Below are positions 33,018 through 43,257 of a stretch of DNA of 64,000 nt, one piece after another. The DNA is taken from contig ML991772.1 in assembly GCA_010094025.1 (NCBI GenBank), positions 1 to 64,000 of the forward strand, given 5' to 3'. The notes under the pieces were generated by a model. It made no database searches. It had not been told where the DNA came from and saw only the letters and a program-made list of their open reading frames with translations. The position numbers were made by a program, and so were the translations under genes. Positions within the stretch are counted from its first letter, which is position 1, and each line of letters starts with the position of its first letter. Origin of the DNA: Viridothelium virens. Its lineage: Eukaryota; Ascomycota; Dothideomycetes; Trypetheliales; Trypetheliaceae.

Positions 33018-33333
33018 TTTTGTGGTGAGAGATTGAGAGGGAGAAGGAGAGGTATCTAGAGGAGCACGAGGGGGGAGGGTGTGAAGAGAGGACGGACTTC
33101 CGGCCGAGCGATCTGCCCCACGATGAGCGCTGACGTGGGGAGGCTTCTTTTTTGCCAGCTCCGGAAACCGGAGGATCACCTTGCTCAACACTTTTCCGCG
33201 GCGGCCATTGCACTCTCCACATCACCAGAGCTATCATTTGCTCTTCACTGAAAATGTCGGTAAGGTCGGGTACGCAGTCGCTTGCAGTCTTCTGGCTAAG
33301 ATCGCGCAGAACAAGAGACAAAAACTCGATAAC
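33018..33333. promoter_or_regulatory. Divergent promoter between MED9 and iPGM
   Basis: Only 316 bp separate the two start codons, so both genes must share this region. No specific site is identified. Confidence 0.4.
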
Positions 33334-35172
33334 ATGGTTGAGCAAAAAGCAGTTTTGAGTAAGCCTCCCTCAGATTCCTCGACTGCCATTCAATTCACTA
33401 GCTGACGAGGGTTAGTCGTTATTGATGGCTGGGGGGTTCCTAGCGACAAATCTCCACCCAAAGGCAATGCTATCCTAAACGCCGAAACCCCATGGATGGA
33501 CGAATTTGCCAAAGATGGTTCCAAGATTGCCCAGGGTTACACTGAGCTCGAAGCTTCCTCTCTTGCCGTGGGTCTGCCAGAGGGATTGATGGGAAACAGC
33601 GAAGTCGGTCATCTGAACATTGGGGCGGGACGAGTCGTGTGGCAGGACGTTAGTTCACCATTTTGGTGATGTAATACAAACTTTCACGCTTACCAGGGAG
33701 CTGTCTAGGTCGTCAGGATAGATCAGACGATAAAAAAAGGTGAATTCAACAAAAATTCTAAGATTCAGGAGTCCTTCCAGCATGCGAAGAATGGCAATGG
33801 GAGGCTACACTTGTGTGGTCTTGTATCTGACGGCGGTGTTGTATGTGGCACAAGAAACAACTCAAAAATCTTCCACTCTGGTCCTAACAGCAATTTATAG
33901 CACTCGCATATCAACCATTTGATTGCTCTATTGAAAGTTGCCAAAGAAGTCGGGGTACCTCACGTCTACATCCACTTCTTTGGTGATGGTCGCGATACGG
34001 ATCCGAAATCAGGCGCAGGCCATATGAAGGACCTGTTGGCCCAGATGAGAGAGATCGGAATTGGCCAGATTGCGACCGTGGTTGGTAGATATTACATTAT
34101 GGACCGTGATAAGCGATGGGATCGAGTCGAGGTGGGTATGAAAGGCCTCGTAGTAGGTGAGGGCGAGGAGAGCTCCGATCCAGTCAAGACCATTGAAGAA
34201 CGATATCAAAAAGACGAGACAGATGAGTTTCTGAAACCTGTCATTGTTGGAGGAAAGGAGGCTAGAGTGCAAGGTATGCGAATCCTGCAAACGATTGAAT
34301 TCTGCTTAATCTGAGTGCCTAGACAACGACACACTCTTCTTCTTTAACTACCGCTCCGATCGAGTCCGAGAGGTAACGCAATTACTTGGCGATGTTGATC
34401 GATCTCCGAAACCAGACTTTCCTTACCCAAAGAACATACATCTCACCACCATGACACAGTACAAGACTGACTACACCTTCCCTATCGCTTTTCAACCTCA
34501 GCGCATGGGCAACGTCTTGGCGGAATGGCTTGGAAAGCAAGGCACCAAGCAATGCCATATTGCCGAGACAGAGAAATATGCGCACGTAACCTTTTTTTTC
34601 AACGGTGGAATAGAAAAGCAATTCGAGGGAGAAGAGCGAGAACTCATACCTTCGCCCAAAGTCGCTACTTATGATCTAGAGCCTAAAATGAGTGCCATGG
34701 CCGTAGCAGACAAGCTCAACGAAAGAATCTCAGAAGGCAAATTTGAGTTCCTCATGAACAACTTTGCTCCGCCTGATATGGTTGGCCACACGGGAGTATA
34801 TGAGGCAGCAGTTGTGGGCTGCGCCGAGACGGATAAAGCCATTGGGACAATCTACGAACAGTGCAAAAAAAGCGGTTACGTCCTGTTCATAACCGCAGAC
34901 CATGGGTAAGTTGTGCTGTGCTAGTCAATCCCGCCCTTACCTGTTCCTGACAATACTATAGCAATGCCGAAGAGATGTTGAACGAAGAAGGCAAGCCGAA
35001 GACATCGCACACAACAAATAAGGTCCCCTTTGTCATGGCCAATGCGCCTGAAGGTTGGAACCTGAAGAAGAAGGATGGAGTACTTGGTGATGTTGCTCCC
35101 ACGGTTCTGAGTGCGATGGGTCTGTCTCAGCCTGAGGAGATGGAAGGACACAGCCTACTGGTCAAGTCTTGA
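33334..35172 (+). CDS. gpmI: 2,3-bisphosphoglycerate-independent phosphoglycerate mutase
   Basis: Six exons (33334-33358, 33416-33648, 33709-33840, 33901-34273, 34323-34905, 34962-35172) encode 518 residues. The enzyme interconverts 3- and 2-phosphoglycerate in glycolysis and gluconeogenesis with two Mn2+ ions and a phosphoserine intermediate. It belongs to the alkaline-phosphatase fold. The metal site Asp is in VIDGWGVPS and the catalytic Ser in [42 protein letters not shown] and the C-terminal ITADHGNAEEM complete the metal ligands. Phase is consistent through all five introns. The first exon is only 25 nt (MVEQKAVL plus one base). Filamentous ascomycetes use this form, unlike the cofactor-dependent enzyme of budding yeast and animals. 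Confidence 0.93.
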
Positions 35173-35725
35173 TGTTGTTAGAATCGGTGTTCTTGTGTCA
35201 CTATCACTTAGGCAAGGCAGTCGGAGACCGTCAGAATCAGGTTTGTTGATGCATCTACGATTGGAATGGAATCGGCGACCAGACACAACGCAGGAAGCCA
35301 TGGATAGATTTCATTGTCAGCGTCTCGCGCTACGATGCGAAACGCACTAATAGAGAGAAACTTTGCCAATGAAAGAATTGGATTAATTTCGCCCCTCCTG
35401 ACTCGCCCGGGATCCGCTCCCCACCTGTAGCCTGCCAGCATACCCGTGCATGCAATCTAAATCAAACATGTCAGCTCTGCGTCACTCAGTACTCGGTACT
35501 ATCTTCTAAGCTCTGCATATCAACAAGTCTCTTTCGAGTTAAAATACACGACCAGTGATAGAAGCGCGCATTTTAGCTCCCGGCGCGACACTTCCACCAT
35601 TAGCAGTATGGAGTAAGGCCGTACAGCTTCAACACTGCCTTTCCCGGCCCCTCCAGGCAAACGACTTAACTGCCTCCGGCGACTGCGAACCTCTTCGACC
35701 AACCTTTCCCGCTTCTCGAGGCACC

Positions 35726-37118
35726 ATGGCTGCTTCACAGATGCAGCAGGATGGCATGCCTCAGCAAACCTCCATCCAGCCATGTCGGTACAAGACTGGG
35801 AAGACACTGGGCGCTGGTTCATACTCGGTTGTCAAAGAATGCGTTCACATAGATACAGGAAGGTATTATGCCGCGAAGGTCATCAACAAGCGGTTGATGG
35901 CAGGGCGAGAGCACATGGTTCGCAATGAAATTGCCGTCCTAAAGAGAGTATCAATGGGTCATCAGAATATTCTTACACTGGTGGACTACTTCGAAACCAT
36001 GAACAACCGTCAGTCCCTCCGCAGATGGAAATCTCGAGTATAGTGTGAGCTGATCTCCGCGACGAAGTGTATCTTGTCACCGACCTGGCACTGGGAGGGG
36101 AATTATTCGACCGCATCTGCAGAAAAGGCAGTTACTACGAATCCGACGCTGCAGACCTCATACGCGCAACTCTCTCTGCCGTCGCATATCTTCACGACCA
36201 TGGCATAGTACACCGCGATCTAAAACCCGAGAATCTACTCTTTCGAACTCCCGAAGACAATGCCGATCTGCTCATCGCAGATTTTGGCCTATCGCGAATC
36301 ATGGACGAGGAGCAATTCCACGTCCTCACAACAACCTGTGGAACACCGGGCTACATGGCTCCTGAAATCTTCAAAAAGAGCGGCCACGGAAAACCAGTGT
36401 ACGCAACCCCATCCATTCTCCCCACCCTCACTGCCCTTCCTCCTCCAACCTCCCTAACCACCTCCCCTCCAATAGTGACGTGTGGGCCATCGGCGTCATA
36501 ACCTACTTCCTCCTCTGCGGCTACACCCCCTTCGACCGGGACTCGAACCTCGAAGAGATGCAAGCCATCCTCATCGCCGACTACTCCTTCACGCCGCTAG
36601 AATACTGGCGCGGCGTCTCGCTGACGGCGCGCGAATTCATCAAGCAGTGCCTGACGATCGACCCGCGCGCCCGCATGACGGCGCACCAAGCCCTCTCGCA
36701 CCCCTGGGTCGCGGGCCCCGCCCAGGAAGACGGCCAGGACCTGCTGCCGACGGTGAAGAAGAACTTCAATGCCCGGAGGACGCTGCATGCGGCGATCGAC
36801 ACCATTCGCGCTATCAATCAGTTGCGCGCGGGAGGCGCGGCTGCCATGATGGATGGCGCGTTGAGTAATGCGCCGAAGGGGGGTGCGCCGGCGTTGGATG
36901 CTGGGGGTGGTGGTGGTGGGGTTGATAGTGGTATTGCTGGTATGGGACGGAATGGGAACGGAAATGGAAATAATGGTGGGGTGGGGAATGGGTCGTCGGG
37001 ATTGCATCATACGATGGATAGTAGGGGGAATGCGAAGGGCCAAACGGATGAGATGATACGGGAGCAGGCGAGGAGGATTCAAGAGACTCAGCATGGGCTG
37101 TGGCAAGGACGGCGTTGA
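35726..37118 (+). CDS. cmkA: Calcium/calmodulin-dependent protein kinase
   Basis: Three exons (35726-36008, 36068-36398, 36476-37118) give 418 residues, typical for fungal CaM kinases of the CmkA/CaMKI-II type, which transduce Ca2+ signals in growth and stress. The kinase domain runs from TLGAGSYSVVKECVH, with Lys in YYAAKVINKR, through IVHRDLKPENLLFR, LIADFGLSRI and GYMAPEIFKK, to DVWAIGVITYFLLCGYTPFD. After it, FNARRTLHAAIDTIRAINQL is the basic amphipathic autoinhibitory and calmodulin-binding stretch. The tail is Gly/Asn-rich. The upstream in-frame ATG at 35555 would add a non-homologous leader; I choose 35726, which has a better context (CACCATGG). The third exon is markedly GC-rich compared with the first two. 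Confidence 0.92.
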
Positions 37119-37649
37119 AGACGATCAGGATGCCACTTTCTATACGCTGCTATCGCTTGGCCAACGACTCGAGATTATGGTTTTTGAAGCTTGGTCTATA
37201 CGGCTGGGCATATTGTCGAATCGCTGGCGCGATTTCATGAGATAGTGCAAACACTCGATACCACATCTACGTGGTTTACGAAACTGATAATCTTGTTGGA
37301 AATGACTAGAAGGCGGATCAAATAACATCTAGTGGACTCATTGATCCATCAAGGAGTGCTTGATCATGGCCACCGAGTATGCGTCTGTAAATAAACAGAG
37401 CTGGAAGGCGCTCAACAGTTTCCTCAAGCTTCGAGTGTAGTTGGCCGATATTTCCTATCCCCCTCTAGTGATGCGTCAAATGTAGGTACCACATGATTTC
37501 GTCTCCGAAAGGTAAAGATAGCGAGCAAGCAACGAACATACATGATTTAAACATTTACGACGTCGTGTCCAAGACTACCGATAAACAACATCCCCTACAT
37601 TGAAGATCATTAAACTGTGATAGCTCGGGCATATAACCTCATATCATAA
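37119..37649. other. Convergent 3' region between CaM kinase and WSC gene
   Basis: No gene seen; presumed 3' UTRs. Confidence 0.35.
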
Positions 37650-40600
37650 TCAATGCCAACTTGTGAAGTTGCTCGACGTACACATCAGCGCAGTCGTATT
37701 GCATGTTAGCTGCTGTCCGCTGTATAGCGCTGGCGAATACTGGAATGCTTGCGTGCCTACATGGACAATACGCATCAGGTGTTAGCACCTTAATGCACCT
37801 TGCAATTCCAGAAAGGAGAGGAAAAGAGCAGCATTTTACGCACCTCCTTGAGCCCCGACAACAGCCTTCCCGCTTAGCGTCCCCACCTCCAAATAGATAA
37901 ATTCCACTATCTCGGGCTGCGCTGCCTGATATCGTACCAGGAAATGGTACATATCCCCCAGCACCCCTGCCTGAGAGAGTAATTACTCGTATGTGATGCT
38001 GCTATTCGTGCTGTCAAGCTGATAATAGATTCCCTCATTTGTCCCACCGTAAAGGTACAGATCATCCCAGAACGGACAGGCGGAGTAGGCAGGGATGGAG
38101 GAGGCGGGCAATGACCTCTGGTAGTACTGGACGCTGCCGTGGTCGAGGGCAAGGATCTGCTACGCGTCAGGAACATGCTCAGTCAGTGGAAGAGAAAGGG
38201 TAGAGAGCGGAAAGAAGAGAAGAAGGGGAGGCGCACTCCGTTTGTGGAAGGGAAGGTCTGCGTCGAAGAGTGACCGAAGAGGGTCATAGGGAAGGGGAGA
38301 TCAATTTCGCAGTAGTCGTCATCGTCATTGGTGGAGGCGCTTGTAGAGGAATCCAAGCAGACGGTTGGTGAGGGGAGGAAGATGGGCATGGTTGACGAGA
38401 CAGAGGATGAATTGATCGCGGCTAATGGAGTAGAGGCATAGATTGCGCCAGTCGTGGTAGCGCTGGTTCCTGATTCTGTGACGCGAGTGACTTGGTAGGT
38501 AGAAGATGCGCTCAAGGCTATGTTGATTGATGAGGTGGGCGAGGGGGACGACACTGTAGATGAAGCCGTAAACATAAAGCTCGATGGTATAGCTGACGAC
38601 GTCAAGATCGAAGCGCTTGCTGTGGGTGCAGTGACTACTGGACTAGGAGCGAATTTGTACAAGTTCTGAGTTCCATATCCTCCGCAGAATTCAGTCTTAT
38701 CGCCCGCGCATGCATAGGTCGGATCTGTACAGTTCCCTATGCCAATGGGGTATCCTGATGTACCGTATATATCTGCGTAGAGTCCCATAGAACGGTAGCA
38801 CTCACGGCCGTAATCGACACCCATATAGAGATAGGGTCCTCCGTTGGCAGGTGAGGCACAGACCGCGGCACATTTCTCGACAGTCATGCCACCGGTAACA
38901 TTAAGTGTGCCTACATTGTTGTCGTTTCGAAGATCTCGATAAGACGGTAGATCATTATAACAACCTTGGAAAGAGTAAGTGCCATCGCTTAGCATGATGG
39001 TCGGCACGGTCGTTGGACCCGTAGCCGTTGCAGATGTGCTTGATGTTCGACTTGAGGATTGAAGGGAGAAGCTGGTAGACGATGGCGATGTTGTAGATGA
39101 AAAGATGAGCGAGAGTTTCAGGGTCGAAGAAAGTTTTAGTGCTGTTGAGATCACAGTTGGGGGAAGAGACAAAGCCATAGATGAAGGCAAGGAAGGTGAT
39201 GAAGTGGAGGAGGATGGAAGGGCCATTGAAGAGAAGCTTGGTTGAATGCTTGCAAGGACAGAAGACGATGAAGCTGAAATGAGAGTAGAGCTTGGAGATT
39301 GGGTAAATTGAAAGCCCGAGGGAGCAAGTAGACTACTAGAACCAAAATATGTGAACGAGCTGATAGCTGTACTTGTAATCGTGGATGTTAGAGGACTCAG
39401 CAAAGGAAAGGTCACGCTGGAACTCGGAAGACTAGAAGACAAAAGTGTAGAACTGATAACAGACGAGAGGTATGTCATGGAAAGCATCGAGGACAGAGCC
39501 AAGCTAGAGACACCTGATACTACTGGTGTCAATGCAGACAGCGTGCTACTGATTATTGCGGGAGACGTCAACGAGCTCAATGACGTTTCTAGTGTCGTGA
39601 CCGATGGAAAAGCCGTGGGAGATGGGCCAACGACAGAAGTTGAGGAAGGTATGGATGAAGGTGTTATTATCAGACTCGACTGAGTTGTCGTAGAACTGAC
39701 AAGGCCCGCCGCTGTATTTGTGGACCCGAGCTGAGTGTTCTGTTGAACCGGCTCTATGCCTGTCAACCCATTCGCAAAGGTGGAGGCAAACACCTGTGAG
39801 GGAGACGGTGTCATTACAGGGCTCGAGGACGTATCCTGTGAATTTGACGAGCTCGTTGGCTGATCGAACAATGTGCCTAGAGACGCGGTTTCGGCAAAGG
39901 AATTGATGATGTTTGAGATGAGGAAGCCTACAGATGTAGTGACTGCATCAGGAGTAGATGAGCTGAATCCAAGAGAAAGGTTTAGATCCGATACTTTGCT
40001 CAAAATCAGTTCCATCGTCTGGAATGTAACCTTGTGGATATCTAAAACGGTGTACACTTACAAGGCTGAGCCACCAGACTTATGGGACTCCAACCGCGCT
40101 GAGGAGCCATCGGTCCAATGAATTTGATCAGGATCAATGCATTCTTGAGTAGGCCTACAGGTGTCTTGTAGAATTGCGCTATGTTTTCGGTAAAATCGGG
40201 ATTTGTCCAGGTTAATTCCCCGTTTTGTACGGCGAATGTCATGTTTATGGCACTTGGTTTAGATTGTATCACGAAGGGCATGGTCCGGACTCCGTTATCT
40301 GTTGACAAAGTCCCATTGGCACCATAGAGCTTACCACCGAGAATTTGGAATTGAGCGGCCAGTGATGGATCCATTGTTGTATTTCCGTTCTCCATTATCC
40401 AAGATTGTGAGAACTGTTGACGTTTCCACGAGCTAGATGAAACTTTGGGCACGACTCCAATTACAAAGTTCTCGCCGTTATTCAATGCGTAGTCTGCATC
40501 CGGTGTTGGGCTGACGACGGCTGTGGACACAATGGTGGTAGTTTTTGGAGCCAAACTCAGGGATGAATTCGACGAGGAACCTGCTGGACAACGGTATCTC

Positions 40601-40689
40601 GGTACACTGACTGTGATTATAGATGCTGACGTGAAAGAAAAATGCCGTAATAGACAAAAGCAAATGCAGAGAACCTTGATAGAGAACAT
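37650..40689 (-). CDS. WSC-domain surface protein with Ser/Thr-rich stalk; in-frame stop late in the gene
   Basis: Four exons fit in phase: 40689-40062, 39993-38237, 38156-37844 and 37756-37650 (934 codons before the final stop). A signal peptide (VLCICFCLLRHFSFTSAS) is followed by a globular domain of about 190 residues, a roughly 300-residue Ser/Thr-rich stalk expected to be O-mannosylated, one WSC domain (FQGCYNDLPSYRDLRN ... MTVEKCAAVCAS ... DKTEFCGGYG) and a C-terminal module common in fungal surface proteins (LPFPMTLFGHSSTQTFPSTNG, then ILALDHGSVQYYQ). WSC domains bind glycans; no transmembrane helix follows, so it is not a WSC1-type sensor. At 37985-37983 a TAA interrupts the third exon, yet the same frame continues (VLGDMYHFLVRYQAAQPEIV) and splices to a fourth exon (TQAFQYSPALYSGQQLTC). 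It may be a natural nonsense allele or a sequencing error; the short product would end after ITYE. Confidence 0.8.
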
Positions 40690-41405
40690 GACTGATTTCT
40701 GCTGTTAAAGGAGTGACTTGATTCAATGCAGCTCCAACTAATTCACTTTCTTACCGTCACTGGGTATGTGCGAACGCGGAATAGAAAGTGTATCACTTGC
40801 CAAGCATCATTGTGCTTCCCAGTCGTCAGCAACACTTAGCGAGGAATGAAAAACAACGCGACATAGTTCTAATGGAATGTAGACCATGGTTAATTAACCT
40901 TAGAAGGTGCTGGCTCCTCATTAATCCGGAGTAGATGCAGGTTTCGATCCCCCGTTTCCCACTGCTTCCACAGAATACCCCTGATATAAAGCCAATGTAT
41001 TGTAAAAATTTCGCTCAGTACTCTCGGATCTGTAGGCGTAGGAACATCAGTCAATCGGTGTTCGGCCTAATCCTTGACAATGGCGAAGCTCCAATGCGTC
41101 ATGAAACCGATGTGAACATGTAAGTACAATAGAGACAATTGACCAATGGAAATGCATGATGACATTAGTACTACAAAGACGCCAAAGAGTGAGATTAGCA
41201 TGACACTCTACATTTTGTACATTGCCTTCCCATGCTAAGTTCGAAGGACCGTTGTCAAAACAGAATTTCGAAGATGCTCAAGACAGAGAACGACGGCTGA
41301 TATAATCATTCCTGGTTGACTGAATTTTCCGAATCCAACCAAATGAATGTGCATCTATCACGCCAGATTAAACCCCACAAACGCTCATCAACACACCTCA
41401 AGCAA
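40690..41405. other. Gap between WSC gene 5' end and GEL gene 3' end
   Basis: This holds the WSC gene promoter and the GEL 3' flank; no gene or RNA is supported. Confidence 0.35.
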
Positions 41406-43257
41406 TCATAGTAGAATCATGGCAGCCCCGCTAATAGCAGCAAATGCAATGTAAATGCTCAAGTTCAACAAACCGAAGTTGAAGTTCGGGACGTTCACCA
41501 TTGCACTAGCAGCTCCTGAGCTAGTCGAACTGCTGCTGCCACCGCCAGAGGTAGGGGAACTGGTGACAGTTCCAGTCCCGGAAGCAGCTTGTTGGAGAAG
41601 AGCCGAGCAACTACCCGACGGCGTGGCAACGGCCTGTTGACTTGAAGCGGAGCCACTGAAGTCACAAGCATTCGAGTTGCTTTTTTGGGACGAGGCGTAC
41701 TGGTTGATGGCCCAGTTGAGCTGCTGCGTTGAATTGCACATGGCATAGGCTCCGTAACTAGGCTTGTCAGGATTCAATGTCCCGTTGGTATTGATACCTG
41801 CACAGGCGTTCTTATCCTGTCCACAAATGTAGCTGAACAGATCTTGGTAGTCGTCGGTGGATACGGAAGACTTGATGACACAGCTCAAACTTTGTTGCAT
41901 ACAGCTGCAAAGATCCTCATTTGGCACTGGAGGGAGAGGCGATGCGGGTGCGTCCCAGTTGGAATCCAAGGTAGGGCAAGCTTGGAGAGCAGTATTAGTA
42001 GGGTTGTACGAGTTTGACTCGACGGAACTGGGCGAGACTTTAGCGAGGGCAGTCTGCAGATTGGTAAAATCTGGCATCTTTGATGGGGTCGAGGTGCCGT
42101 CCACAGAGACTAGACCTATGAAAGCATTAGCAATTTTGCTTCCGTTGACGTGGTACTCCTGATACGTACCGTAGTTGTTTGTTTCTTGGAAATACATGTA
42201 GACGATACCACCGGAGAAGACCTGGGACATGTCTTTGCCATAGAGAGTACCAACTTCCTGGAAAGTACGGGTGCCCTGGGTGTTGCAACCATATTCCGCA
42301 AAGAAGGACGGGACCGAGTAATTCGAAAATTCTTGAGTTCGAGCTTGGTAACCCGAGGTTTCGTAGGTGGAATCACCGCACCAAGAGTAAATATTGTAAC
42401 CCCAGAAATCAATGGAAGTAGACTGGTCGCCACAGTTGAGATAATCAGCGAGCTGAACACGGATTTGAGAAACATCAGCTGTGGCATAGCCAACTCCAAT
42501 GGTGCGGTATTTCTTCTGCGCAATATAACCCTTAATGTCACGGACAGCAGCTTTTACAAACGCGCTTGCGGCGGTGTTATTTGGCGCATTGGATACCTCA
42601 TTGCCAGCAAAGAAACCCATGACGTTAGTGTAGTTCTGCAGAGCGTCGACGACGCTGGTGTAACGATTGTAGAGGTCGTCGTTCCATGCAGGTGCATCGC
42701 TATTGATGGATTGTCCCGGAGAAGACAAATCTGAAATGACGTAGATACCGGCGTTTGCAAGCATGCTCATGCACTCGGAGTGGTCCTTGGTGGGATCAAT
42801 GGCGTATACACGGATGACATTGGTCATGAGTTGCGTGAGGTAGGGTATATCTCGCGCACACGCTGTTGCATCGGCAAGAGGGTCGGTGTATGAGTTGGAA
42901 CCGCCTGTGGAAACTGTTCCATTGCCACCAGCATCCTCTGAGATATCAATTAGTAGGAAGTACTAAACGTAGCTGGAGATGGTCGTACGTTGATAGGCAA
43001 CTCCTCGGATAAAACTACGCCGATATTAGCAACAAAGGTATGGAGTGGCAGGGAGATTTGCTTCTTACAATTGAGTTCCGTTGGTCTTGTAAAAGAATTT
43101 GGAACCCTACAGAAAATGAGCGATGAAATCATCACCAATACAAAAGCGGATCGACCTTGATAACAAGAGGATCCACCGAGCCTGACTGGGCCAGGACGGA
43201 AGACGTAAAGAAGCTGGCCGTCGCAAGGACGGTGGACGCAAAGCCGAACCCGCGCAT
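41406..43257 (-). CDS. gel: GH72 1,3-beta-glucanosyltransferase (GEL/GAS) with X8/CBM43 module and GPI signal
   Basis: Five exons (43257-43156, 43106-43069, 43014-42989, 42937-42170, 42115-41406) encode 547 residues. GAS/GEL enzymes sit on the outer plasma membrane or wall by GPI anchor, cut beta-1,3-glucan and rejoin it to elongate chains made by FKS1. There is a signal peptide (ASTVLATASFFTSSVLAQ), the two catalytic Glu in FFAGNEVSN and FFAEYGC, then a Cys-rich X8 module (LCSCMQQSLSCVIKS ... NACAGI ... YGAYAMCNSTQQLNWAINQY). A Ser/Gly-rich linker and hydrophobic C-terminus (LSIYIAFAAISGAAMILL) complete a GPI signal. The intron at 42169-42116 is 54 nt with no stop, so unspliced mRNA also reads through. 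I call it an intron because it has GTACGT, a GCTAAT branch site and CATAG, and splicing restores QETNNYGLVSVDG. Confidence 0.92.

Noticed and set aside
33427-33442. Fifteen bases (GGCTGGGGGGTTCCT) shared between the inverted-repeat element at 4723 and the phosphoglycerate mutase gene
   Set aside because: In the mutase gene they encode the conserved DGWGVP metal-site motif and the match stops at once on both sides; coincidence.
37970-37985. A 16-nt GTAATT...TCAG intron that would remove the TAA in the WSC gene
   Set aside because: Far below any functional fungal intron length, and it would shift the frame that is clearly kept on both sides.
40042-40061. A 20-nt intron (GTAAGT...TTTAG) between the first two WSC gene exons
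   Set aside because: Too short to splice; the 68-nt intron 39994-40061 with the same donor is in phase and realistic.
40935-40960. B-box-like GGTTTCGATCC suggesting a tRNA
   Set aside because: No acceptor stem, D arm or anticodon arm can be folded around it.
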